Source: Frankiaceae bacterium (GTDB lineage Bacteria; Actinomycetota; Actinomycetes; Mycobacteriales; SCTD01). Taken from it: DNA of 12,190 bases. The DNA lies in NCBI GenBank assembly GCA_026786045.1, contig JAJAYV010000444.1:1-12190 (forward strand). Reading direction: 5' to 3'. The notes beneath the pieces are model-generated. The model worked only from the letters and a program-made list of their open reading frames with translations, was not told where the DNA came from and ran no database searches. Both the position numbers and the translations under genes were made by a program. Positions 1-7,618 of this stretch are shown here, piece after piece; position 1 is the stretch's first letter, and each line of letters begins with the position of its first letter.

Positions 1-1
1 C

Positions 2-3000
2 CGCGAGGTCGTCGTCGTGCAACCGCCGAGCACCAAGACCATCGAGGTGCAGGTCGTCGTGCCCGTCGAGGACATGTCCGCGCTGGGCGAGCAGACCGGA
101 CCGGTCCGCGGCGGCTCGGCTGCCGGAGCCGCTCCTGCCGCGTCGATCTGGCCGGCTATCGAGGAGCGCATCGTCGACCTCGTCGCGTCGCACCGGGCCA
201 CCATCGTCTTCAGCAACAGCCGCCGGCAGGCCGAGCGGCTCACCAGCCGGCTCAACGAGATCGCCACCGAGCGGACGTACGGCACGCCCGACGCCGTCGT
301 GCCGGAGGCACGCCTCGAGGGACAGCCGGTGCCGCTCGACGCCGACCGTCCGGACGGGTCGTCGGGGGTGAAGCCGTTCGGCGCGTCGTTCGCACGCGGC
401 CCGGCCGCGCATCCTGGGCAGGGCGGCGTCGGCCGGAGCAGCGCGCCGTGGGGCAATGGCACCCCCGCCGACGGGGAGGGAATGGTCGAGATCGCCCGCG
501 CGCACCACGGATCGGTGTCCCGCGAGCAGCGGATGCAGATCGAGGAGTCGCTCAAGTCCGGCCGGCTGCCCGCCGTCGTCGCGACCTCCAGCCTCGAGCT
601 CGGCATCGACATGGGTGCCGTCGACCTCGTCGTGCAGGTCGAGTCGCCGCCGTCGGTCGCCAGCGGCCTGCAGCGGGTCGGCCGCGCCGGCCACCAGGTC
701 GGGGCGATCAGCCGCGGCATCATCTTCCCCAAGTACCGAGGCGATCTCGTGCAGTGCGCGGTGGTCGCCGAGCGCATGACCTCGGGCGGGATCGAGGCGA
801 CGACCTACCCGCGCAACCCGCTCGACGTGCTCGCCCAGCAGGTCGTCGCGATGTGCGCGCTGGAGAGCTGGCAGGTCGACGACCTCGCCGCCGTGGTCCG
901 TCGCGCGGCGCCCTTCGCGTCGCTGCCGCAGAGCGCGCTCGAGGCGGTGCTGGACATGCTGTCCGGCCGCTACCCCAGCGACGACTTCGCCGAGCTGCGC
1001 CCGCGCATCACCTGGGACCGCGTCACCGGCGTCCTGGCCGGGCGCCCGGGCGCGCAACGGCTGGCGGTCACCTCCGGCGGAACCATCCCCGACCGCGGCA
1101 TGTTCGGCGTCTTCCTCGTCGGCGGCAGTCCCTCATCGTCTGCCTCCGGCAGAACGGCCTCACGCGTGGGGGAACTCGACGAGGAGATGGTCTACGAGTC
1201 GCGCGTGGGTGATGTCTTCCTGCTCGGCTCGAGTGCGTGGCGGATCGAGGACATCCCCCACGACCGGGTGCTCGTCACGCCCGCGCCGGGGCAGCCGGGA
1301 CGGATGCCGTACTGGCACGGCGACGCGCCAGGACGACCGGTCGAGCTCGGCCGCGCGCTCGGAGCGTTCCTGCGCGAGATCTCGGCCGGCACACCGGAGG
1401 AGGCCAAGAAGCGCTTGCAGGAGGCAGGTCTCGACGCCAGCGCCTCGACCAACCTGCTTGCCTACCTCGCCGAGCAGCGCGAGGCGACCGGCACCCTGCC
1501 CGACGACCGCACGATCCTCGTCGAGCGATTCCGCGACGAGCTCGGCGACTGGCGGCTCGCGATCCACTCGCCCTTCGGCGCGCAGGTCAACCAGCCGTGG
1601 GCGCTCGCCCTGACCGCGCGGCTGCGCGAGACCTACGGTGTGGACGTGCAGTCGATGCACTCCGACGACGGCATCGTGCTGCGCCTGCCCGAGACCGAGG
1701 ACGCGCCGGACGGCTCGGTCGCCGTCTTCGCGCCCGAGGACGTCGAGCCGGCCGTGCAGGCCGAGGTCGGCGGCAGTGCGCTGTTCGCCAGCCGCTTCCG
1801 CGAGTGCGCCGCCCGTGCGCTGCTGCTCCCCCGCCGCAACCCCACGCGGCGCACCCCGCTGTGGCAGCAGCGCCAGCGGTCCGCCCAGCTGCTGAGCGTC
1901 GCCTCGCAGTACGGCAGCTTCCCGGTCGTCCTCGAGACGATGCGCGAGGTGCTGCAGGACGTCTTCGACGTGCCCGGTCTCGTCCAGCTCATGAGGGACC
2001 TCGAGTCGCGCAAGGTGCGCCTGGTCGAGGTCGAGACGCCCTCCCCCTCGCCGTTCGCCCGCAGCCTGCTCTTCGGCTACATCGGCGCCTTCATGTACGA
2101 GGGGGACGCGCCGCTGGCCGAGCGGCGCGCGCAGGCGCTCAGCCTCGACAGCGCCCTGCTGGCCGAGCTGCTCGGCCAGGCCGAGCTGCGCGAGCTGATC
2201 GACCCCGATGCGATGGCCGAGGTCGAGGCCGAGGTGCAGCGGCGCACCGAGGAGCGCCGCGTCAAGGACCTCGAGGGCGTCGCGGACCTGCTGCGGATGC
2301 TCGGCGACCTGACCACCGCCGAGGTCGTCGCCCGCGGCGGCGAGCCGGCCTGGCTGGTCGAGCTCGAGGGGCAGCGCCGAGCGCTGCGGGTGCGCATCGC
2401 GGGCGAGGAGCGCTGGGTCGCCGTCGAGGACGCCGGCCGGCTGCGCGACGCGCTCGGCGCGGCCCTGCCCGTCGGCGTCGCCGAGGCGTTCCTCGAGCCG
2501 GTGAAGGACCCGGTCGGCGACCTCGTCTCGCGCTACGCCCGTACCCACGGGCCGTTCCACCCCGCTGATGTCGCGGCGCGCTTCGGCTTCGGGACAGCCG
2601 TGGTGGACGGCGCTCTCGCGCGGCTGGCTACCTCCGGCCGGGTCGTGCACGGCGAGTTCCGCCCCGGCGGCTCCGGGCTGGAGTGGTGCGACGCCGAGGT
2701 GCTGCGCTCGCTGCGCCGCCGCTCGCTGGCCAAGCTCCGAAAGGAGGTCGAGCCGGTCCCGCCGGAGGCCCTCGCCCGCTTCCTGCCGCAGTGGCAGGGT
2801 ATCTCGGTGTCCGGTGGCCGCGGCATGGACGCGCTCGTGCGCGCCGTCGAGCAGCTGCAGGGCGCGATCGTCCCGGCGTCGGCGCTCGAGACGCTGGTGC
2901 TTCCCTCGCGCGTCCCCGGCTACAGCCCGGCGCTGCTCGACGAGCTGACCGCGTCCGGCGAGGTGCTCTGGGCCGGTCAGGGCTCGCTGCCCGGCAACGA

Positions 3001-4117
3001 CGGGTGGGTCTCGCTGCAGCTCGCCGAGAGCGCCGACCTGCTGCTCCCGCCGCCGCTCGAGACGTCGACGACGCCGCTGCACGACGCGGTGCTGGAGCAG
3101 CTCGACGGCGGCCAGGCGCTCTTCTTCCGCCAGCTGTCCGACCGGGTGGAGAGCCACGACGATGGCACGCTGCAGACCGCGCTGTGGGACCTCGTCTGGG
3201 CCGGCCACCTCACCAACGACACGCTCGGCCCGCTGCGCGCGCTGCTGGGCACCGGGCGCACCACGCACTCGCAGAAGCGCCCGCCGGTGCGGCAGCGGTC
3301 GCGCTCCAGCTCCTCGTTCCGGGGCCGCCCGGTGATGCCGACCCGGACCGGACCGCCGACCGTCGCGGGCCGCTGGAGCCGGCTGCCCGACCGCGATGCC
3401 GACACCACCCGGCGCACCCATGCGCTCGCCGAGGCGCTGCTCGACCGGCACGGCATCGTCACCCGCGGCGCCGTGATGGCGGAGCGTGCGCCCGGCGGGT
3501 TCGCCGCTGTCTACGCCGTGCTCAAGGCCTTCGAGGAGGCCGGCCGGGTCCGGCGCGGCTACTTCGTCGAGGGCCTGGGTGCCGCGCAGTTCGCCGCCCC
3601 CGGCGCGGTCGACCGGATGCGCGCGCTGGCCGCCGCCCAGCCCGCCACCGACGAGCCGCTCTGGGAGACGCCGGTGCACGGCGGGTGGGACGCCTCGCCG
3701 TACGCCCAGAAGCAGCGGAAGCGGCGCGACGAGGCGAGAGCCGTCGTGCTCGCCGCGACCGACCCGGCCAACCCGTACGGCGGGGCGCTGCCCTGGCCGG
3801 AGCGCGAGGCCGTCGACGGGGCGGACGGGCGCGGGCACCGGCCGGCGCGCAAGGCCGGCGCTCTCGTCGTGCTCGTCGACGGGGCGCTCGTGCTCTACGT
3901 CGAGCGCGGCGGCAAGACGTTGCTGAGCTTCCGGGACGACGAGGGCTGCCTCGGCCCGGCCGTCGACGCGCTCGCCCTGGCCGTCCGCGACGGGGCGCTC
4001 GGGCGGCTGACCGTCACCAAGGCCGACGGCGAGGCGGCGCTCACCTCCCCGCTCGGCCTGGCCCTCGAGGAGGCCGGCTTCCGGCCCACGCCGAGGGGCC
4101 TGCGCCTGCGGGCGTGA
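2..4117 (+). CDS. lhr: Lhr-family ATP-dependent DNA helicase (5' partial)
   Basis: Superfamily 2 helicase of the Lhr (large helicase-related) family, a 3'-to-5' ATP-dependent translocase that unwinds DNA and RNA:DNA duplexes and acts in DNA repair. The reading frame is open from base 2 with no start in view. 1371 residues are present against roughly 1500 for actinobacterial Lhr, so the first RecA domain with Walker A and the DEVH box lies upstream. RecA domain 2 is complete: motif IV (IVFSNSRR, about 203-226), HHGS (about 503), motif V (SLELGIDMG, about 588-615) and motif VI (QRVGRAGH, 671-694). The Lhr-specific winged-helix and core region follows (RITWDRVTGVL, VGELDEEMVYESR, about 1005-1210). 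The long Lhr C-terminal region ends in the family's typical DPANPYGG...LPWPE and GHRPARKAGALVVLVDG segments (about 3760-3880). A low-complexity insert lies between motif IV and HHGS (about 275-480), and a short Ser-rich insert lies at 1127-1159. The gene converges with oleD, 12 bp apart. Confidence 0.97.
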   Translation, partial: REVVVVQPPSTKTIEVQVVVPVEDMSALGEQTGPVRGGSAAGAAPAASIWPAIEERIVDLVASHRATIVFSNSRRQAERLTSRLNEIATERTYGTPDAVVPEARLEGQPVPLDADRPDGSSGVKPFGASFARGPAAHPGQGGVGRSSAPWGNGTPADGEGMVEIARAHHGSVSREQRMQIEESLKSGRLPAVVATSSLELGIDMGAVDLVVQVESPPSVASGLQRVGRAGHQVGAISRGIIFPKYRGDLVQCAVVAERMTSGGIEATTYPRNPLDVLAQQVVAMCALESWQVDDLAAVVRRAAPFASLPQSALEAVLDMLSGRYPSDDFAELRPRITWDRVTGVLAGRPGAQRLAVTSGGTIPDRGMFGVFLVGGSPSSSASGRTASRVGELDEEMVYESRVGDVFLLGSSAWRIEDIPHDRVLVTPAPGQPGRMPYWHGDAPGRPVELGRALGAFLREISAGTPEEAKKRLQEAGLDASASTNLLAYLAEQREATGTLPDDRTILVERFRDELGDWRLAIHSPFGAQVNQPWALALTARLRETYGVDVQSMHSDDGIVLRLPETEDAPDGSVAVFAPEDVEPAVQAEVGGSALFASRFRECAARALLLPRRNPTRRTPLWQQRQRSAQLLSVASQYGSFPVVLETMREVLQDVFDVPGLVQLMRDLESRKVRLVEVETPSPSPFARSLLFGYIGAFMYEGDAPLAERRAQALSLDSALLAELLGQAELRELIDPDAMAEVEAEVQRRTEERRVKDLEGVADLLRMLGDLTTAEVVARGGEPAWLVELEGQRRALRVRIAGEERWVAVEDAGRLRDALGAALPVGVAEAFLEPVKDPVGDLVSRYARTHGPFHPADVAARFGFGTAVVDGALARLATSGRVVHGEFRPGGSGLEWCDAEVLRSLRRRSLAKLRKEVEPVPPEALARFLPQWQGISVSGGRGMDALVRAVEQLQGAIVPASALETLVLPSRVPGYSPALLDELTASGEVLWAGQGSLPGNDGWVSLQLAESADLLLPPPLETSTTPLHDAVLEQLDGGQALFFRQLSDRVESHDDGTLQTALWDLVWAGHLTNDTLGPLRALLGTGRTTHSQKRPPVRQRSRSSSSFRGRPVMPTRTGPPTVAGRWSRLPDRDADTTRRTHALAEALLDRHGIVTRGAVMAERAPGGFAAVYAVLKAFEEAGRVRRGYFVEGLGAAQFAAPGAVDRMRALAAAQPATDEPLWETPVHGGWDASPYAQKQRKRRDEARAVVLAATDPANPYGGALPWPEREAVDGADGRGHRPARKAGALVVLVDGALVLYVERGGKTLLSFRDDEGCLGPAVDALALAVRDGALGRLTVTKADGEAALTSPLGLALEEAGFRPTPRGLRLRA

Positions 4118-4123
4118 CGCAGG
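4105..4123. terminator. Weak hairpin at the lhr/oleD convergence (possible bidirectional terminator)
   Basis: CCTGCG (4105-4110) pairs with CGCAGG (4118-4123) around a 7-base loop that contains the lhr stop codon. Only 12 bp separate the two convergent stop codons, so any terminator here must overlap coding sequence. There is no U-tract on either strand, so this is not a canonical intrinsic terminator. A 6-bp GC stem can arise by chance at this base composition. Confidence 0.25.
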
Positions 4124-4129
4124 GCTGAA

Positions 4130-5125
4130 TCAGGCCGCCGGCGCCTGCAGCCACTGCGTCAGCCGCCGGAAGCCCTCGTCCAGGCCGGTGCTCGGGGAGT
4201 AGCCCAGGTCGCGCCGGGCCGCGCCGATGTCGAACCAGTGGTCGGTCGCCAGCTGGTGGGCCAGGAACCGCGTCATCGGCGGCTCGTCCGGCCGGCGCAG
4301 CAGCCACCAGACACCCTCCGCGACGGCCCCGGCCGCCACGGCGAGGGGCAGCGGCACGCTCCGGGTCTCCGGCGGGAGCCCGCCGGCGGCGAGGATCGCG
4401 GTCACCACCTCTCGCACCGGACGCGGCTCCCCCGAGCTGATGAAGTAGGCCCGGCCGGAGCAGGCCACGCCCGGCGCGACCCGGTCGAGCGCGCAGAGGT
4501 GGGCGGCGACGGCGTCGTCGACGTAGGTGGTGTCGATCACCGCGCCCCCTCCGCCGACGAAGCGGAGCCGGCCGCGGCGGGCCCGGTCCAGGATGCGCGG
4601 GACGAGCTGGGTGTCGCCCGGTCCCCACACCAGGTGCGGCCGCAGGGCGACCGTGCCGAGGTCGTCGCCGGCGGCGGCGAGGACCAGCCGCTCCGCGACC
4701 GCCTTGGTCCGGGGGTAGGCAGAGCTGAAGCGGGTCGCGTACGGCAGCGACTCGTCGCCGCCGCGGATGTTCCCGCCGCTGTGCACCACGCTCGGCGTGC
4801 TGGTGTGCACCAGAGCGCGGATGCCGGCGGCCCGGCAGGCCGCCACCACGTTGCGGGTGGCCAGGACGTTGCTGCGCTCGTAGTCGGCGGCCGGGCCCCA
4901 GATGCCGGCCAGGGCCGCCACGTGCACGACGGCCGAGCAGCCCGCCGCCGCCTGCACCGCCACCGCGGGCTCGGCCAGATCACCCCGGACCGTCTCGACG
5001 CCCAGCGCCCGCAGCTGCGGGTAGTCGCCACGGGCCACGCTCACCACCGCGTCGCCGCGCGCCAGCAGAGCCCGGACGACGGCCCCGCCGAGGAACCCGC
5101 CGCCACCCGTGACGAGCACCCTCAC
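4130..5125 (-). CDS. oleD: OleD, NAD(P)-dependent 2-alkyl-3-ketoalkanoate reductase
   Basis: Extended short-chain dehydrogenase/reductase (NAD-dependent epimerase-like), 331 residues. OleD reduces the 3-keto group of the 2-alkyl-3-ketoalkanoic acid made by OleA to the 3-hydroxy acid, the substrate of OleC. It starts with the Rossmann nucleotide-binding turn TGGGGFLG (residues 6-13). The catalytic set is visible: Ser/Thr in HTSTPS (107-112) and Tyr137-x3-Lys141 (YPRTK). The segment RPHLVWGPGD and the late VDDAVAAH helix are typical of 3-beta-HSD/epimerase relatives. The GTG start at 5125 overlaps the oleC stop as GTGA, with CAGGG 7 bases upstream as ribosome site, giving MRVLVTGGGG. The open frame extends to 5527, but only as an antisense shadow inside oleC. 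It is the last gene of the operon. On its own it could be called a generic epimerase; the assignment to OleD rests on the family look plus oleABC upstream. Confidence 0.92.
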   Translation of the reverse strand: MRVLVTGGGGFLGGAVVRALLARGDAVVSVARGDYPQLRALGVETVRGDLAEPAVAVQAAAGCSAVVHVAALAGIWGPAADYERSNVLATRNVVAACRAAGIRALVHTSTPSVVHSGGNIRGGDESLPYATRFSSAYPRTKAVAERLVLAAAGDDLGTVALRPHLVWGPGDTQLVPRILDRARRGRLRFVGGGGAVIDTTYVDDAVAAHLCALDRVAPGVACSGRAYFISSGEPRPVREVVTAILAAGGLPPETRSVPLPLAVAAGAVAEGVWWLLRRPDEPPMTRFLAHQLATDHWFDIGAARRDLGYSPSTGLDEGFRRLTQWLQAPAA

Positions 5126-6705
5126 AGCCGGCCCTGGGCCCAGTGGGCCAGCGCCGGCCGGTCGATCTTGGAGTTGTGCCGCACGTCGACGGGGAACGGC
5201 GGGGCGTAGAGCACCGTGGTGACCGCGACGGTCCGCGGATCGGCGGCGCCGCGCTCGAGCAGCTCGCCGCTCAGCTCCGGCGAGGGATCCACCCCGGGTT
5301 CGAGCTCGACGCAGAGCACCGGCACGCTCCGGCCCGCGGGCCCGACCCCGACGAGGGCCGTCCTGCGCACACCGGGGTGCAGGTTGAAGACCTCCTCGCA
5401 CGGGACGCTGAACAGCGGCCCCTGGGCGGTGTGCACGACGTGCGCCTTGCGCCCGGCGAACCACAGCCGACCGTGGGCGTCCAGGCTGGCCAGGTCGCCC
5501 ATCCGGTGCGCGAGCCGGCCCTCCCACTGCAGCTTGGCCGTCGCGGTCGCCTCCGGGCGGTCGGCGTAGCGGGGGCTGACCACCGGCCCGCGCACGACGA
5601 CCTCCCCGACCTCGCCCGGCGCGACGAGCAGCTCAGGAGTCAGCTCCGCCACGGCGTCGTCGGTCACCGTCATCAGGGCCACGTCGACGCCGGGAACGGG
5701 CCGTCCGACGCAGATCCCCGTCTCCGGCAGGTCGAGCAGCTCGGCGCTGCCGATCGTCGTGACGGGCAGCGCCTCGGTCGCGCCGTACGGCGTGTGCACC
5801 TGGGCCCCCGGCCGCAGCATGGACAGCGTCCGGCGCTGCACCCGGCGCGGGACGGGTGCTCCGGCAGAGATCACCTGGCGCACGGTCGGCATGCTGCCCC
5901 CGGCGCGGCTGACGGTGTCGAGCAGCGCCGGCGAGCCGAACACGACCGTGGCGCCGAAGCGGTTCGCGGCCGAGACCACGCGGGAAGGCACGACCGAGGC
6001 CGGGCGGCTGGCGTCCATGCGCGGGACCACGGTGGTCATGCCGAGCACGGGTCCGAACAACGCGAACAGCGGGAAGGTCGCCAGGCTGACCTCACCCGGC
6101 CCGAGGTCGTACAGCCGGCGCACGAGGTCGGCCTGGGCCAGCAGCTGCGCCTCACCGTGCTCGACCCCCTTGGGCGGGCCGGTGCTCCCGCTGGTGAACA
6201 TGATCGCCGCAGGCTCCCCGGCCGGTCGCTCGGGCGGCACGAACGGCTGCCGCCAGCGGCCGGACTCCTCCACCCGGCGCAGGCTCGCCCCGCCCGGCAC
6301 CGGGACGCCCACGCCGATCAGCACGCTGGCCGACGGGGCCCATCCCAGCAGCCGGCGAGCCAGGTGCGCCCGGCCCACACCGAGGAAGGCCTGCGGAGCG
6401 GCCTCGGCCAGGCACGCCTTGACCCGGTCCCGGCCGATGCCCGGGTCCACGAGCACCGGCACGGCCCGCAGGCGCAGCAGCGCGAAGGCCAGCACGAAGA
6501 AGGCGCGCGTCGGGGGCACGAGCAGCGCCGAGCGCATCCCCGGGGTGAGGCCGGCGTGCTGCAGGCCGGCGGCAGCGGCGTCGACGCGGGCGTCGAGCTC
6601 GGCGAAGCTGGTCGTGCCGAAGCCGGTGCCGCGCGGCAGTGCCAGGGCCACGGCGGTGGGCTGCGCGCGGGCCTGCTCGGCCAGCAGGCCGTCGAGCGTG
6701 CTCAC
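5122..6705 (-). CDS. oleC: OleC, ATP-dependent beta-lactone synthetase (AMP-binding superfamily)
   Basis: Adenylate-forming enzyme of 527 residues. OleC activates the 2-alkyl-3-hydroxy acid from OleD with ATP and cyclises it to a cis beta-lactone, releasing AMP. ANL motifs appear in order: phosphate loop MFTSGSTGPPKG (about residues 169-180), YGATE (307-311), GRLWFAGRK in the C-terminal half, and the mobile C-terminal domain Lys in HNSKIDR (Lys513). The length is close to known OleC proteins. The chosen start is GTG at 6705 (MSTLDGLLAEQ), 28 bases after the oleB stop. No clear purine-rich ribosome site precedes it, so translation may depend on ribosomes finishing oleB. The open frame upstream to 6810 only overlaps the oleB end in another frame. 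The stop overlaps the oleD GTG by 4 bases. In several Actinobacteria OleB and OleC are one fused protein, but here they are clearly separate. Without context this would be called a long-chain acyl-CoA ligase. Confidence 0.93.
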   Translation of the reverse strand: MSTLDGLLAEQARAQPTAVALALPRGTGFGTTSFAELDARVDAAAAGLQHAGLTPGMRSALLVPPTRAFFVLAFALLRLRAVPVLVDPGIGRDRVKACLAEAAPQAFLGVGRAHLARRLLGWAPSASVLIGVGVPVPGGASLRRVEESGRWRQPFVPPERPAGEPAAIMFTSGSTGPPKGVEHGEAQLLAQADLVRRLYDLGPGEVSLATFPLFALFGPVLGMTTVVPRMDASRPASVVPSRVVSAANRFGATVVFGSPALLDTVSRAGGSMPTVRQVISAGAPVPRRVQRRTLSMLRPGAQVHTPYGATEALPVTTIGSAELLDLPETGICVGRPVPGVDVALMTVTDDAVAELTPELLVAPGEVGEVVVRGPVVSPRYADRPEATATAKLQWEGRLAHRMGDLASLDAHGRLWFAGRKAHVVHTAQGPLFSVPCEEVFNLHPGVRRTALVGVGPAGRSVPVLCVELEPGVDPSPELSGELLERGAADPRTVAVTTVLYAPPFPVDVRHNSKIDRPALAHWAQGRL

Positions 6706-6733
6706 CGGGCCGTCCGGACCGCGGGCAGTGTCG

Positions 6734-7618
6734 TCACGCCGGGGCGAGGAAGCGCGCGACCTGCGGCACGATCCGGTCGGCCGCGTCCTCCAGGACGTAG
6801 TGGCCGGCATCGGCGTACCGGTGCACCTCGGCGCGTGGCAGCAGGGTGAGCAGGTGGTCCAGGACCGTGGCGTCGAACACCGGGTCCTTCATCCCCCAGA
6901 AGACCTGCGTGGGGACGTCTTCGAGCAGCGGCAGCCGCTGCTCGGTGCGCTCCAGCACGGCATAGGCGGGGTGGCCGGGCTGCAGCGGGATGTCCTGCAC
7001 GAAGCGCAGCACCGCCGTCCGGTGCTCGGGGCTGTCGTACGGCGCCAGCAGGCCGGCCCGGGCCTCGGCGGGCAGCAGCATGCGCCCGCTGCCCAGCGCC
7101 AGCGCCCCCAGGCTGAAGGCGTTCAGGCGGCGGACGGCCAGGTCCCCCAGCACCGGCAGGCGCGCGGCCCGCAGCGACCAGGGCATCGCCTTGCCGGGCG
7201 GCAGCGGGAAGGCGCCGGTGTTGAGCAGCACCATCTTGTCGACCTGCTCGACGTGGTCGACCGCCCAGGCCAGGGCGATCGCGCCGCCCCAGTCGTGCAC
7301 GACCAGCGACAGCGGTTGGTCCAGCCTGAGGCTCTCGACGAAGGCGGTCAGGTCGCTCACCCGCCGGGCCAGCGTGTACGGGTAGTCCGCGTCGGCGGGC
7401 TTGTCCGAGCGCCCCATCCCGATGTGGTCAGGGGCGATTGCGCGCAGGCCGAGCGGCGGCAGGGCCGCCAGCAGGCGGCGGTAGTAGAACGACCAGGTCG
7501 GGTTGCCGTGGACGTGCAGGACGGGTGGTCCGGAGCCCACGTCGACGTAGGCCATGCCGTGCCCGCCGATCTCGACGCGCTCCGAGACGTACGGGAAGCC
7601 TTGGAGCGTCGCCGTCAC
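6734..7618 (-). CDS. oleB: OleB, alpha/beta-hydrolase beta-lactone decarboxylase
   Basis: Alpha/beta-hydrolase of 294 residues resembling haloalkane dehalogenases, the fold of OleB. OleB decarboxylates the beta-lactone made by OleC to a long-chain internal cis-olefin, the final step. Visible active-site elements are the oxyanion/substrate loop HGNPT (residues 37-41), the nucleophile elbow VVHDWGG with Asp109 in place of the usual Ser, and the late DAGHYVLED segment with catalytic His273. Asp residues in WGMKDPVFD may supply the acid. The Asp nucleophile and HGNPT separate it from ordinary Ser esterases. The preferred start is GTG at 7618, overlapping the oleA TGA as GTGA, with GAG about 8 bases upstream. 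An in-frame GTG at 7621 is the alternative and adds one residue. The frame ends at a clean TGA, 28 bases before oleC and in a different frame. Alone it would be called a haloalkane dehalogenase; the operon decides the call. Confidence 0.93.
   Translation of the reverse strand: MTATLQGFPYVSERVEIGGHGMAYVDVGSGPPVLHVHGNPTWSFYYRRLLAALPPLGLRAIAPDHIGMGRSDKPADADYPYTLARRVSDLTAFVESLRLDQPLSLVVHDWGGAIALAWAVDHVEQVDKMVLLNTGAFPLPPGKAMPWSLRAARLPVLGDLAVRRLNAFSLGALALGSGRMLLPAEARAGLLAPYDSPEHRTAVLRFVQDIPLQPGHPAYAVLERTEQRLPLLEDVPTQVFWGMKDPVFDATVLDHLLTLLPRAEVHRYADAGHYVLEDAADRIVPQVARFLAPA

Noticed and set aside
1160..3838. 892-residue open frame antisense to lhr
   Set aside because: The translation is Arg/Gly/Ala/His-rich with no domain, and the opposite strand encodes unmistakable Lhr. 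Long antisense frames are expected in DNA this GC-rich.
6702..6760. Possible OleBC fusion as in other Actinobacteria
   Set aside because: oleB ends in a TGA at 6736-6734 and oleC lies in a different frame 28 bases on; joining them would need both a frameshift and loss of the stop.
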